Positions 17,275 to 26,058 are shown, counted from the first letter of the stretch. The stretch: 64,000 bases of DNA from an uncultured Prevotellaceae bacterium (GCA_947174945.1 CAMWKZ010000004.1:27395-91394), one strand, 5' to 3'. Made by a program: numbers and translations. Notes: generated by a model not told the origin, from the sequence alone.

Positions 17275-17892
17275 TTAGTTATTATTCTTTTCCGCCATCT
17301 TAGCAGCCACCAGCTTGCCCAGTCCGATGCAGAATACCAATGCGCCGACACCAAAGCCTACTTCATCTGCTACCAACCCAAGGAATATCATCAGTCCCAC
17401 GCCTACGAAGCACTGGCGCAAGCCCTTCTGGTATTCATCCGTTATGGTATTTGCCTTGTCCTCCAATAGTTTCTCTGGAATGGGTTGCCCCTTCTGTATG
17501 GCCATCTCCGCCAACTTCATCTTCTGAGCGCGGTTCTTGTTGATGAAGTAAAACAGCGCTATGATAATGAGCACGGGGGCAATAACGAAGACAATGAACA
17601 CAGTGCCCAATATGAAGGCAAGCTCTGTCAGCATTTTGCCATCAATGCTATTCAGTAAATCTTTTGGCTTCACATCCTTATAGCTAACGTCATCAGACTC
17701 TTCCCAGTCGTCCGTAGCAGCCTGACTGCCGCCTACCGATGTTGTGTCCGAATACACCTCGACGGCATTCTGCTTGGTGGTATCTACCAGTTCGGCCTGT
17801 TGCCGAGGGGTATGACGATGGTTCTGTGATGCAGCCTCGGCACCCGTTCCGAGTGCCAGCAGCAAGGTCATTGCTATTAATGCTTTCTTCAT
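17275..17892 (-). CDS. DUF6249-like membrane protein
   Basis: 205 residues. Signal peptide (ALIAMTLLLALGTGAEA), an acidic low-complexity stretch (about 35-80), then a membrane helix (LAFILGTVFIVFVIAPVLII), a cytoplasmic linker (about 118-155, NRAQKMKLAEMAIQKGQPIP) and a further hydrophobic pair. The linker motif KMKLAEMAIQKGQPIPE is typical of DUF6249 proteins encoded beside ECF sigma genes in Bacteroidales. First gene of the four-gene operon. Function unknown; envelope sensing is a guess from context. Confidence 0.7.
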   Translation of the reverse strand: MKKALIAMTLLLALGTGAEAASQNHRHTPRQQAELVDTTKQNAVEVYSDTTSVGGSQAATDDWEESDDVSYKDVKPKDLLNSIDGKMLTELAFILGTVFIVFVIAPVLIIIALFYFINKNRAQKMKLAEMAIQKGQPIPEKLLEDKANTITDEYQKGLRQCFVGVGLMIFLGLVADEVGFGVGALVFCIGLGKLVAAKMAEKNNN

Positions 17893-17951
17893 ATTCGTAT
17901 GCTTTAATTTGTTATTTTCTTTATCCGTTAGACGTAATCCATGCTAATTTA

Positions 17952-17984
17952 GTTGCAAAGATGCAGATTTTTTTTTAATTTTGC
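17952..17984 (+). promoter_or_regulatory. Promoter of the rsmF-thyA-folA operon
   Basis: -33-like GTTG (17952-17955), 20 bp, -7 TAATTTTGC (17976-17984). The ATG follows at 17991, so the transcript is nearly leaderless. The same segment read on the minus strand gives CTTG, 20 bp, CATCTTTGC for the DUF6249 operon, so two promoters appear to overlap. Confidence 0.65.
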
Positions 17985-17990
17985 AAGCAA

Positions 17991-19226
17991 ATGGCACAAT
18001 TACCGTCTGCATTTACCGACTACACGCGCCAACTGATGGGTGCGGAACGCTTCGAGCGATACCTACGGGCGTTTGAGGAACCCACTCCTGTAAGCATCCG
18101 ACTGAACCCGCTAAAGGCAGTAGGCATGGAGGCCATAGCGGGTGAACGGGTGCCGTGGTGCCGCAATGGCTACTACCTCAAAGAACGGCCTAACTTCACC
18201 TTCGACCCTTTGTTTCATACTGGCTGTTACTATGTGCAAGAGGCTGCATCAATGTTTCTTGACGAGGTATTGCGCCAGTTGCCTATCACTAACTGCCAGT
18301 CAGTCATCGATTTCTGTGCTGCCCCTGGTGGTAAGTCGACGCTATTGCGCTCGGCACTGCCCGAGAGTTGTATGCTCTATAGCAACGAGCCTATGCGCCA
18401 GCGTGCCAGCATTCTGGCAGAGAACGTACAGAAGTGGGGCTATCCGAACCATATCGTTACCAATGCCTATCCGCGCGACTACCGCAAGGCGAAGCTCAGG
18501 GCCGACCTGATTCTGTGCGACGTGCCTTGCTCGGGCGAGGGTATGTTCCGCAAGGACGAGGCTACCATCCGCGAATGGAGCCCGCAGAACGTAGAGCGGT
18601 GCTGGCAGTTGCAGCGTGACATTGTGAGCGACGCATGGCAGTGCCTCAACGACGGAGGAATACTAATATATAGTACCTGTACCTTTAATACGAAGGAGAA
18701 TGAGGAGAACATCCGTTGGATGCTCTCTGAATACGATGCCGAGGTGGTCAACATCGAGATAAAGCCGGAATGGAACATCACGGGCTCGCTGCTTGATGGA
18801 TTCACAGAGCCTGTCTATCGGTTCATCCCGGGCATCAGCCAAGGTGAAGGACTGTTTATGTGCGTATTACGCAAGGGAGGCACAGCGGCAAAAAGGCAAG
18901 GAAGCCCAAGAAACGCTGATGCACTAAAGGTCATATCACCCGCTCGTAACTCCGTACCCTCATACCCCCAGACAGAATTAACCTACCAACAGGCAATGGC
19001 CTATCTGCGCCACGAAGCACTCGTCTTGTCCCCTGACGTGCCGCGCGGCATCGTCACCGTCTGCTTTAGAGGGCAGCCACTCGGCGAGGCAAAGAACATC
19101 GGCACACGTGCCAACAACCTATATCCCAAGGAATGGAAAATAAAGACAACGCATATCCCTACTGATTATGAAGCAATACTTAGACATACTGAACCGCATC
19201 CTGACGGAGGGCACTCAGAAAGGTGA
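17991..19226 (+). CDS. NOL1/NOP2/Sun family rRNA cytosine-C5 methyltransferase (RsmF-like)
   Basis: 411 residues. SAM-binding [16 protein letters not shown], then [13 protein letters not shown] (about 176-188) with the release cysteine and [15 protein letters not shown] with the catalytic cysteine (about 230). A C-terminal domain with [10 protein letters not shown] follows, then the RsmF-type end around [20 protein letters not shown]. It methylates a cytosine in 16S rRNA. The last 20 codons overlap thyA by 59 bp and read as an unusual tail ([13 protein letters not shown]), suggesting the original stop was lost. Confidence 0.88.
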   Translation: MAQLPSAFTDYTRQLMGAERFERYLRAFEEPTPVSIRLNPLKAVGMEAIAGERVPWCRNGYYLKERPNFTFDPLFHTGCYYVQEAASMFLDEVLRQLPITNCQSVIDFCAAPGGKSTLLRSALPESCMLYSNEPMRQRASILAENVQKWGYPNHIVTNAYPRDYRKAKLRADLILCDVPCSGEGMFRKDEATIREWSPQNVERCWQLQRDIVSDAWQCLNDGGILIYSTCTFNTKENEENIRWMLSEYDAEVVNIEIKPEWNITGSLLDGFTEPVYRFIPGISQGEGLFMCVLRKGGTAAKRQGSPRNADALKVISPARNSVPSYPQTELTYQQAMAYLRHEALVLSPDVPRGIVTVCFRGQPLGEAKNIGTRANNLYPKEWKIKTTHIPTDYEAILRHTEPHPDGGHSER

Positions 19227-19962
19227 CCGCACAGGAACGGGAACCATCAGCATCTTCGGTACGCAAAGCCGATACAATCTGGAGGACGGCTTCCCCCTGT
19301 TGACTACCAAGAAACTGCACCTAAAGAGCATCATCTATGAACTGCTGTGGTTTCTCAAGGGCGACACTAATGTGCATTACCTGCAGGAACACGGCGTGCG
19401 CATCTGGAACGAGTGGGCCGACGAACAGGGTGAGCTGGGTCCCGTCTATGGGCACCAGTGGCGCTCATGGCCCGACTACAACGGAGGTGTGATAGACCAA
19501 ATACAACAGGTGGTAGACCAGCTGAAGCACAGCCCCGACTCACGCCGCATACTCGTGTCGGCATGGAACGTGGCAGAGGTGAACAAGATGGCACTGCCCC
19601 CATGCCACACCATGTTCCAGTTCTATGTGGCCGACGGGCGGCTGTCACTACAACTTTACCAGCGCTCTGCCGACACGTTCTTGGGCGTACCGTTCAACAT
19701 TGCATCCTATGCCCTGCTGTTGCAGATGATGGCACAGGTGACGAATCTTCGTGCTGGCGACTTCATACACACCACGGGCGACACCCATCTCTATCTGAAC
19801 CATCTGGAGCAGGCCAAGCTACAGCTGACGCGCGAGCCGCGCCCCCTGCCCACAATGAAAATCAACCCTGACGTCAAGAGCATCTTCGACTTCCAGTATG
19901 AGGACTTCGAGCTGGAAGGCTATGACCCTTGGCCACACATTAAAGCGGAGGTAAGCGTATGA
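19168..19962 (+). CDS. thyA: Thymidylate synthase
   Basis: 264 residues, the normal ThyA length. The catalytic Cys146 lies in [33 protein letters not shown] binds the phosphate; [20 protein letters not shown] and [10 protein letters not shown] are conserved. It converts dUMP and methylenetetrahydrofolate to dTMP and dihydrofolate. Start ATG lies inside the rsmF-like gene, and its stop overlaps the folA start (ATGA), so the dihydrofolate it makes is recycled by the next product. Confidence 0.97.
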   Translation: MKQYLDILNRILTEGTQKGDRTGTGTISIFGTQSRYNLEDGFPLLTTKKLHLKSIIYELLWFLKGDTNVHYLQEHGVRIWNEWADEQGELGPVYGHQWRSWPDYNGGVIDQIQQVVDQLKHSPDSRRILVSAWNVAEVNKMALPPCHTMFQFYVADGRLSLQLYQRSADTFLGVPFNIASYALLLQMMAQVTNLRAGDFIHTTGDTHLYLNHLEQAKLQLTREPRPLPTMKINPDVKSIFDFQYEDFELEGYDPWPHIKAEVSV

Positions 19963-20435
19963 TTAGCATGATAGCAGCCGTGGCTAAGAACAGGGCCATT
20001 GGCTTTGAAAACAAGTTGCTTTACTGGTTGCCCAACGACATGAAGCGCTTTAGGGCACTGACCACAGGCCACACCATCATCATGGGGCGCAACACGTATC
20101 TGTCGCTGCCCAAGGGGGCACTGCCCAACCGCCGCAACGTGGTGCTTAGCACAACGGTCAGCGAACTGCCCGGATGCGACGTTTACCCTTCGCTGGACGA
20201 GGCACTGAGGAGTTGCCTGCCCGATGAGGATGTCTATATCATAGGCGGAGCGCGTGTCTATGAGCAGGCCATATCGCTGGCCGACCGCCTGTATCTGACG
20301 GAGGTAGACAACACGCCTGCCGATGCCGATGCCTTTTTCCCCGATTACAGCAGTTGGCACGTAGCCACGAAAGAGGCGCATCCGAAAGATGAACGTCATG
20401 CTTTCGAATACGCCTTTGTGGATTACGTCCGCTAA
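19959..20435 (+). CDS. folA: Dihydrofolate reductase
   Basis: 158 residues. [20 protein letters not shown] is followed by Asp27 in LPNDMKRF, the proton-donor position; [13 protein letters not shown] and [12 protein letters not shown] are the NADPH-binding motifs. It reduces the dihydrofolate produced by ThyA. The 4-bp overlap with thyA shows coupled translation. The usual PW pair after NKL reads LLYW, a small departure from the family consensus. Confidence 0.95.
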   Translation: MISMIAAVAKNRAIGFENKLLYWLPNDMKRFRALTTGHTIIMGRNTYLSLPKGALPNRRNVVLSTTVSELPGCDVYPSLDEALRSCLPDEDVYIIGGARVYEQAISLADRLYLTEVDNTPADADAFFPDYSSWHVATKEAHPKDERHAFEYAFVDYVR

Positions 20436-20444
20436 TCGTTCGCG

Positions 20445-20924
20445 TTAATCTTCTTCCGCCATAAAGTCGGCCACAGGCAACTGGCGGTTGAAGGCCGAGT
20501 GGAACGAGATAAGTGTCTCCGAACTGCTCAACCCCAGCGGTTGCAGCTTGTCGTGGATGATGTTCAGCAGGTGATGGTTGTTCTGGGCGTAAATCTTGAT
20601 GAACATATCAAAGTTGCCCGTCGTGTAGTGGCACTCCGTCACCTCTGGAATCTTCTTCAGTTCCTCCACCACGTGGTCGAAGTCCTCGGGGTTCTTCAGG
20701 TTCAGGCCGATGTAGGCACACGTTTCGTAGCCTATCTTCTCAGGGTCGATAATGAACTGCGAGCCTTTCAGAATGCCCATCGACGTTAGTTTCTGAATGC
20801 GCTGATGAATGGCAGCCCCGCTAACATTGCAAGCTCGAGCCACCTCAAGGAATGCCACACGGGCATCGTCAGAAATCATGCGCAATATCTGCTTATCCAG
20901 CTTATCCAGTTTTTGATTTGCCAT
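20445..20924 (-). CDS. Lrp/AsnC family transcriptional regulator
   Basis: 159 residues. N-terminal winged HTH (LDKLDKQILRMISDDARVAF and VARACNVSGAAIHQRIQKL) and C-terminal RAM/AsnC ligand domain (YIGLNLKNPEDFDHVVEEL, VTECHYTTGNFDMFIKIYA). It senses amino acids or related small molecules and binds DNA as an octamer or similar. It lies 17 bp after exbD and may be co-transcribed with the ExbB/ExbD genes. Confidence 0.92.
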   Translation of the reverse strand: MANQKLDKLDKQILRMISDDARVAFLEVARACNVSGAAIHQRIQKLTSMGILKGSQFIIDPEKIGYETCAYIGLNLKNPEDFDHVVEELKKIPEVTECHYTTGNFDMFIKIYAQNNHHLLNIIHDKLQPLGLSSSETLISFHSAFNRQLPVADFMAEED

Positions 20925-20941
20925 TGTTTTATCTCTTTTGT

Positions 20942-21418
20942 TTATTCCCTATTTTCCTTGTTCTTTCCCGTTGCCGAGTAGTTGACGTTCAGTGCCCCTG
21001 CCTGTCGCAGAGCCTGCTTCACATCGTTGATGATGCCCATCTCCGTATGGCGGTCGGCACGCAGCGACACCACCATGTGCTGGCGGTCGCCCTCCGACAT
21101 TTGGCTGCGCACCCTGTTCAGTTCGGACACTATCTCGTCAACACTGACGTAGCGGTCATTCAGCTGTATGCGCGTCTCGTCGGACACCACGCGCCCCTGC
21201 TCGTCCACGAGCTTACCGATGAAGATGTACACCATGCCCCCCTTGTTGGGTGTCTTGGCCAGTTCCGTACCCTGAGGCACCTCGAAGCGCACCTTCGGAT
21301 TGACGTCGCGCATGTGGGTGACGAGCAAGAAGAAGAACAGCACGGTGAATATCAAGTCGGGCAGTGAGGCCAGATTCAGACCGGGCACCTCGCGCTTGCG
21401 ACGCTGGAAGCGGCTCAT
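20942..21418 (-). CDS. ExbD/TolR-family biopolymer transport protein
   Basis: 158 residues. Basic N-terminus, one membrane helix containing the conserved Asp (LASLPDLIFTVLFFFLLVTHM), then a periplasmic domain. With ExbB it converts the proton gradient into motion of TonB or a similar partner. It overlaps the other exbD by 4 bp (ATGA). The two ExbD copies differ in the periplasmic half, so they may form a mixed pair. Confidence 0.9.
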   Translation of the reverse strand: MSRFQRRKREVPGLNLASLPDLIFTVLFFFLLVTHMRDVNPKVRFEVPQGTELAKTPNKGGMVYIFIGKLVDEQGRVVSDETRIQLNDRYVSVDEIVSELNRVRSQMSEGDRQHMVVSLRADRHTEMGIINDVKQALRQAGALNVNYSATGKNKENRE

Positions 21419-21942
21419 GGCTGACCTCCTTTCTCCGTGGGCATTCCCTCACTGATGCGTTGCGGATAGCGAGCCACAATGGCATCGTGTTCCTCGTCCG
21501 TACACTCGCTGAACGAGTGGCCATACTGGCGCTGGGCCATCTGCTCGCGCAGGTGTCGATAGGCAGCCACGATAGCGGTCTGCATCTCAAAGTAGGCGTT
21601 GTAGCTGGTGTGGCGGTCAGTCCTGACGGCTATGATGTGGCGGTCGGTCTGGCGCGAGGCCACAAACGACTCCACCTGCCTTTGCAACTCGGTCAGCGTC
21701 ACCTGCTTGTCGTCGCAATACAACACGTCGTCGGCATCGAGTGCCACTTGCAGCACGTTGCTACGACTGATGTCGCGCTGCTCCTGCCGTTGTTCGTCCA
21801 CGGGCGGCAGCTTTCGCCCCAGTCCCTTGTCGGAACTCATCGACGAGGTGACCAGAAAGAAGACCAGCAACATGAACGATATGTCGGCTGTCGACGTGGT
21901 GTTCAGTTCTGGCACGTCCCTATGTCTGCGACGAAACTTCAC
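21415..21942 (-). CDS. ExbD/TolR-family biopolymer transport protein
   Basis: 175 residues. Helix with conserved Asp in NTTSTADISFMLLVFFLVTS, followed by a periplasmic domain longer than in its neighbour. It begins 5 bp after the small 40-residue gene and overlaps the next exbD by 4 bp. Part of the ExbB, small protein, ExbD, ExbD operon that energises outer membrane transport (SusC-type or other TonB-dependent receptors). No TonB gene is present here. Confidence 0.9.
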   Translation of the reverse strand: MKFRRRHRDVPELNTTSTADISFMLLVFFLVTSSMSSDKGLGRKLPPVDEQRQEQRDISRSNVLQVALDADDVLYCDDKQVTLTELQRQVESFVASRQTDRHIIAVRTDRHTSYNAYFEMQTAIVAAYRHLREQMAQRQYGHSFSECTDEEHDAIVARYPQRISEGMPTEKGGQP

Positions 21943-21947
21943 GGTTC

Positions 21948-22070
21948 TTACTTGTTAAGCCAAAAGGAACGAACGGCTGAAACGATGGTAGCCACCACAG
22001 CCACACCCATAGCGATATACATCAGCCACAGCATCACTTCTGCCAAGAAATAATCACTCAGGTTAGCCAT
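21948..22070 (-). CDS. 40-residue single-helix membrane protein inside the ExbB/ExbD operon
   Basis: A short gene in the exb operon: MANLSDYFLAEVMLWLMYIA, then MGVAVVATIVSAVRSFWLNK and TAA. It has one membrane helix with a basic C-terminal end. The ATG overlaps the end of exbB by 8 bp and the stop is 5 bp before exbD. No free space remains in the operon without it, which supports a real gene. A subunit or assembly factor of the ExbBD motor is a reasonable guess. Confidence 0.7.
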   Translation of the reverse strand: MANLSDYFLAEVMLWLMYIAMGVAVVATIVSAVRSFWLNK

Positions 22071-22902
22071 TGTTGCGCGATTTATATTGGGTTACGGAAT
22101 CCATGAACGTGATGGCGCTCTCCTCCATCTGGGCCGTCAGGTGCTCTATCTTCGAGAGGATGTAGTTGTAGAAGAACTGCAAGACGATGGCCACGATGAT
22201 ACCAAAGATGGTGGTAATCAAGGCCACCTTCATGCCCTCGGCCACAATGGTAGGACTGATGTCGCCCGCCGTCTGGATGCGGTCGAAGGCCATCACCATG
22301 CCGATGACGGTACCGAGGAATCCCAGCGAGGGAGCCACGGCGATGAACAGTCGAATCCACGTGCAGCCCTTCTCCATATTATTTATTTGCACGGTGCCGT
22401 AGTTGGTCAGCTGACGGTCTATCTGGTTGAGCGGCTCCTTGATGTGCAGCAATCCCTGATAGCAGATGCTAGCCACGGGGCCCCGCGTATTGCGACAGAG
22501 GTCTTTCGCCCCCTCCACATCGTCATTGGCCAAGCGGTTGTCTATGTCCCGCATCAGCTGTTTGGTCTTCACCTCAGCCAGCGTAAGATAGATAATACGC
22601 TCAATGCAGAACGCCAAGCCCAGCACCAAAGCCAGGGCCACCAGCGACATGAACCCTGCCGAACCCTCGATAAACTTACGCTTCAGCTGCTTGTGCAGTC
22701 CCCCACCCTCGCCATCAAGCTCGGCATCAATGCCCTGCAGGTCGGCATCAATGGCAGCCATAGCAGAGTCAGCCGCCAGCGGAGCAGTTGCCGTCGTATC
22801 GCTCACGACCGCCTCGGCAACAGCCTTTGCCGACTGCTGTGCCTGCACCCGTGGTACAGCCATTACAGCCGTCAGCACCAATAAAATGATGATTCTTTTC
22901 AT
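22063..22902 (-). CDS. MotA/TolQ/ExbB-family proton channel protein
   Basis: 279 residues. A signal-like N-terminal helix and an acidic spacer (about 20-75) come before the standard three-helix ExbB core: FMSVALALVLGL-like first helix, then LFIAVAPSLGFLGTVIGMVM and GMKVALITTIFGIIVAIVLQ. It forms the pentameric ring of the motor. The extra N-terminal region with a cleavable-looking signal is seen in Bacteroidetes homologues. First gene of the operon. Confidence 0.92.
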   Translation of the reverse strand: MKRIIILLVLTAVMAVPRVQAQQSAKAVAEAVVSDTTATAPLAADSAMAAIDADLQGIDAELDGEGGGLHKQLKRKFIEGSAGFMSLVALALVLGLAFCIERIIYLTLAEVKTKQLMRDIDNRLANDDVEGAKDLCRNTRGPVASICYQGLLHIKEPLNQIDRQLTNYGTVQINNMEKGCTWIRLFIAVAPSLGFLGTVIGMVMAFDRIQTAGDISPTIVAEGMKVALITTIFGIIVAIVLQFFYNYILSKIEHLTAQMEESAITFMDSVTQYKSRNNG

Positions 22903-22924
22903 TGCTTTCTTTCAGAATTTGCTT

Positions 22925-22933
22925 GCAAAGGTA
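22925..22933 (-). promoter_or_regulatory. -7 motif of the exbB operon
   Basis: Minus strand TACCTTTGC, 23 bp before the ATG. No -33 TTTG is visible at 20 bp. Confidence 0.5.
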
Positions 22934-23083
22934 AGCATAAAATCCGAAATAGCCGTATTATTAACATTAAAAAGCAAAGGATATGAATGGGGATTTCATC
23001 ATACTTTTGAGGGGCGATTACAATTTCTAGATAATCTTTTAATCACATTTTTAACATAAAGAACTCTTTTATTCTTTGAATCT

Positions 23084-24280
23084 TTACAGTGTCTCTATAA
23101 GCTGTTCTAAAACCTCTTTATGGTGTCCTGGCAAAATGATGTGATGATTCCCAATGGGAGCTGTCAGGAAATACGATGTCATACTTGGGTCAGACAAACG
23201 GATGACTTGCTGTGTTCTGCACAAGTCCGGCTTTGCTTGATTCCTCACCAGTTCACCTTCCTCTATGAAACTACGGGAAAGATTGCCTGACACTTTGAAT
23301 ATTGTCACAGGTCCCTCTTTCATATAGCCTCGGATGCCCACACCAATACCAGACTCAAAGTGAGTGTCAAACTCGTACCGTTCCACGATATTGAATGGTA
23401 TAGTGCAATGGGCAAACAGCATTTCTCCTGTCTCCGGGTCGATGCTGGCAGGATTGGCTTGAAAACCGCTTACGCCTGTCAGCGATTGTGCCATCTTCAT
23501 TGAGAGCATAGCTGGCACGTCACCTTCACACCCTGCTATGATGCCCTCGGAATTGAACTTAGCCAATGCAAGACAGCCAGTATTTCTGACTGTGGACAGC
23601 AGGTCGAAGCAGCGGATGGTAAAGCCTTGCAGGGCGTGCCGATGCACCACTTTCCTTAGAGCCTGATATATCTGATAGGCTCCTGGCAATGCTTTCCTTA
23701 TAGCCTCCGTTGGTGCTTGCTCTTGTTGTTCTTCGAGTGGTGTTCCATTTATTTCATCCAACAGCTCTTGCATAGGGATATCTATCAGGTCGATGTTCAG
23801 GAGTTCTTTGACCTTATTCTTATCTGCGTTGCTTGAAATCAGCCAGTCTGATGGCTTACCGATGATACCCAGACGACATCCATTCAGAAGTTGTTTTGCC
23901 TCATTTGCCTTTTCCAACAGACAGATTCGCTTTGATATGTAGTCTGCACTTCCATGAATGATTTCCCCCTTATATCCTTCTTGTCGAAGGTAAGAGAGTA
24001 TTTCCATTGAAGCAGCAAGCGAATTGCTCTTGCCAGATGTCAAAAGATAAAATGGACGGCCCGACTTTGTCAACAGGTCTGGGAGTAACCGCCTGAAGAT
24101 GCCCTCTGCTCCTCCTGTCCGTACATAAATAAGGTCAAGCGAGTGCGTACCGTAGTCCGAATATTCGCCGTCCTTGAAATCATAGTCAATATGCAGACTG
24201 CTCAAAAACTCCTTGGTTACGGAGCCAACAACCTTCTCGTCATGCAGTCCTGACGTAAGTGTATAGATAGCGATGCTCAT
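23084..24280 (-). CDS. L-fucose/L-arabinose isomerase-like protein
   Basis: 398 residues, cytoplasmic. The N-terminal half is a Rossmann-like region (IYVRTGGAEGIFRRLLPDLL, LLTSGKSNSLAASMEILSYL). The C-terminal part resembles the L-fucose isomerase C-terminal domain (GCEGDVPAMLSMKMAQSLTG, then ANPASIDPETGEMLFAHCTI), with Glu and Asp residues in the expected metal-binding places. A ketose-aldose isomerase is likely; the sugar is not clear. Its ATG overlaps the stop of a 51-residue gene by one base (TAATG). Confidence 0.72.
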   Translation of the reverse strand: MSIAIYTLTSGLHDEKVVGSVTKEFLSSLHIDYDFKDGEYSDYGTHSLDLIYVRTGGAEGIFRRLLPDLLTKSGRPFYLLTSGKSNSLAASMEILSYLRQEGYKGEIIHGSADYISKRICLLEKANEAKQLLNGCRLGIIGKPSDWLISSNADKNKVKELLNIDLIDIPMQELLDEINGTPLEEQQEQAPTEAIRKALPGAYQIYQALRKVVHRHALQGFTIRCFDLLSTVRNTGCLALAKFNSEGIIAGCEGDVPAMLSMKMAQSLTGVSGFQANPASIDPETGEMLFAHCTIPFNIVERYEFDTHFESGIGVGIRGYMKEGPVTIFKVSGNLSRSFIEEGELVRNQAKPDLCRTQQVIRLSDPSMTSYFLTAPIGNHHIILPGHHKEVLEQLIETL

Positions 24281-24435
24281 TAGTATTGCTCGTTTATATA
24301 GTTTTTGGTACTCATATCGTAATAGAGGGCTTCGAGTTCCTGGAGAGTTAGGTTCTCTACGGAATGTTCTATTCTCCGTACCAACTCTTCACGCCGATAT
24401 TCTTCTGCCTGTTCAAATCTGTCTGTGTATGCCAT
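24280..24435 (-). CDS. 51-residue hypothetical protein coupled to the isomerase-like gene
   Basis: A short gene: MAYTDRFEQAEEYRREELVR, then an acidic helical stretch with LTLQELEALYYDM and the end NYINEQY. It has no membrane segment and is strongly charged and probably all helical. Its stop overlaps the start of the isomerase-like gene (TAATG), and a minus-strand -7 motif (24580-24588) lies upstream. Function unknown. Confidence 0.6.
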   Translation of the reverse strand: MAYTDRFEQAEEYRREELVRRIEHSVENLTLQELEALYYDMSTKNYINEQY

Positions 24436-24579
24436 ATTACATTGCGATTTTTTCAATGGGTTTACGTTTTTTTTTCTTTAGGCTTGAACGACCGCCTTAC
24501 CAGGCACAATTATTGTCATTATGGCCATAATTGGCGTAATAATACACCTGTTCTTCATAAACTATCATAAATATGTGGT

Positions 24580-24588
24580 GCAAAGATA
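24580..24588 (-). promoter_or_regulatory. -7 motif for the 51-residue/isomerase operon
   Basis: Minus strand TATCTTTGC, 145 bp before the small gene. A plus-strand motif sits 34 bp further, so the region is a divergent promoter. The rest of 24436-24757 holds no gene that I can see. Confidence 0.45.
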
Positions 24589-24621
24589 CTGAAAATATAT
24601 CAAATTTCAGTCAAAATAAGT

Positions 24622-24630
24622 ACCTTTGCA
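24622..24630 (+). promoter_or_regulatory. -7 motif for the 177-residue hypothetical gene
   Basis: Plus strand TACCTTTGC, leaving a leader of about 120 nt before ATG 24758. No -33 box is seen at 20 bp. Confidence 0.45.
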
Positions 24631-24757
24631 ACATTGTTTAAGAGATTTATTATGGAATATCTGCCAAAAGCCCCTGCAATTCTGGCCTCGAGAGTCAAAA
24701 TGCAATAGAGAGCCGCTGAAAGGACTACTTGCAGTGAAAATTAGAAGAAAAACTATA

Positions 24758-25291
24758 ATGGAACAGACATTTGAAGATATAATCCGACGGGACTTGCACC
24801 AGTTCCTCTTCTTGATGAAGGAAGTCGATGAACGTCTGCCTGAGTGTCCCGATGTTGAAGAGAAGTGGGAGGAGATAGCTAAATCCTATATCCCTGACAG
24901 CATCAGGGAGTTCAACGACTACCCGACAGCCTCGCTTGGTTGGATGATGTATATAGGCATGGCCGTTACTAAGTTCTGGGATGCGGAATGGGAAATCTAC
25001 TCAAAGTTACCAGACCTCTACACATACATGAGAGACAAGAGAAGCTATGATAATATGGATGAGTATATCTGTGAAGAAGTACTGCAACTCACTGGTAGTG
25101 AATACACGGCTTTGGAAAAACTGACAGGTGAGTGCGCCTCACGGGTTTACAATGCTTTGGCACATCAACAGATTGAGCCAGGCACCAAGGAGGCTTTCAA
25201 TGCTTATGTTTCCTGCATACACCAACTTTACCTGATGGGCGTTGCCGTGCAACTAAAGCGGATGGGATATCACATGACAAAAATGAATTGA
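24758..25291 (+). CDS. Conserved-looking hypothetical cytoplasmic protein
   Basis: 177 residues from ATG 24758. The frame extends 44 codons upstream, but that part crosses the promoter leader and reads as random, so the internal ATG (MEQTFEDIIRRDLHQFLFLM) is preferred. The protein is acidic and mostly helical, with WMMYIGMAVTKFWDAEWEIY in the middle and VSCIHQLYLMGVAVQLKRMG near the end. No signal peptide, membrane segment or known catalytic motif is visible. I do not recognise the family. It stands alone between a divergent promoter and a tRNA gene. Confidence 0.65.
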   Translation: MEQTFEDIIRRDLHQFLFLMKEVDERLPECPDVEEKWEEIAKSYIPDSIREFNDYPTASLGWMMYIGMAVTKFWDAEWEIYSKLPDLYTYMRDKRSYDNMDEYICEEVLQLTGSEYTALEKLTGECASRVYNALAHQQIEPGTKEAFNAYVSCIHQLYLMGVAVQLKRMGYHMTKMN

Positions 25292-25415
25292 GGAAAGGCG
25301 TGACTCTCCTGCATGGGTGGTCTTTTCTGCCTCGCTTTTGTCAACTTTTGTGGCTGTTTGCTTTTACAAGAAGAAAGAAGCCCACTGAAAATCAGCAGGC
25401 TTCAAAATTCCTTAG

Positions 25416-25503
25416 CGGAGAGAACAGGATTCGAACCTGCGAACCGGTTTTGCCGGTTACACGCTTTCCAGGCGTGCCTCTTCAACCACTCGAGCACCTC
25501 TCC
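25416..25503 (-). tRNA. tRNA-Ser (anticodon GGA)
   Basis: 88-nt cloverleaf on the minus strand: acceptor GGAGAGG with TCTCTCC (last pair G-U), anticodon stem CACGC/GCGTG around loop CTGGAAA (anticodon GGA), a variable arm ACCGGCAAAACCGGT typical of class II tRNA-Ser, and T-arm CAGGTTCGAATCCTG. CCA is not encoded. Confidence 0.95.
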
Positions 25504-25609
25504 CTATCGCGTTTGCGGATGCAAAGGTAACAAAAAATAAGGGAACAAACGAATAAATAAATAAAAAATTATATCTGCCGACCGAAAACCCATCTCGTTT
25601 TCTCCCAAA

Positions 25610-25719
25610 GAAACCATTGGGTTCTGCCGAGGAAACCGATGGTTGCCGTGCGAGAAACCGATGGTTTCCTACGGAGAAACCACTGGTTTCTTCCTGTAAA
25701 CCAATCGTAACCCACTTAT
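25610..25719. repeat. 22-bp tandem array B (palindromic GAAACC units)
   Basis: Five units of exactly 22 bp. Each begins with a palindrome of the form GAAACCgatGGTTTC; units 3 and 4 are perfect or nearly so, others are degraded. A similar, less regular unit precedes them (25584-25609). It lies between the tRNA gene and the promoter of the lipoprotein gene. Confidence 0.8.
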
Positions 25720-25757
25720 CGCCCATACGCAAGGGCCAAGAAAATTCAGCAGGAACA

Positions 25758-25790
25758 TTTGGCCGTTACGAAGATTATGCTTACTTTTGC
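25758..25790 (+). promoter_or_regulatory. Promoter of the 708-residue lipoprotein gene
   Basis: -33 TTTG (25758-25761), exactly 20 bp, -7 TACTTTTGC (25782-25790). Confidence 0.75.
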
Positions 25791-25796
25791 AATCGC

Positions 25797-26058
25797 ATTC
25801 AGCTAAGAGTGCAAGACATAGTTTGCTCAATAGCCTTCTGAATCACCACCTCAAAAAGCAAAAACGAGCAAATAATAACACTTATTGGAGCTGCACCTTA
25901 CTGGTGCAGGCTTTCCCGTATAGTGTTATGGCTTGTGGTGAGCCAAGAAGGCGTATGGCGAAAGTCTGCGCTTTTGTTGTTATATAACGTTAGTGCAATT
26001 CGCCCCAATAACGAGGTATGGCATATTGTACTAACTTAAATAAAAGAAGAAATTAACA
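25797..26058 (+). promoter_or_regulatory. Long structured 5' leader (candidate regulatory RNA)
   Basis: About 260 nt between a good promoter and ATG 26059. An 8-bp stem ATAACACT/AGTGTTAT (25875-25882 with 25922-25929) encloses a 7-bp hairpin CTGCACC/GGTGCAG (25891-25897 with 25903-25909). It is followed by hairpin GGCT/AGCC (25930-25933 with 25941-25944). It does not look like a riboswitch class I know. It may be a translation control element or a separate small RNA. Confidence 0.5.
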
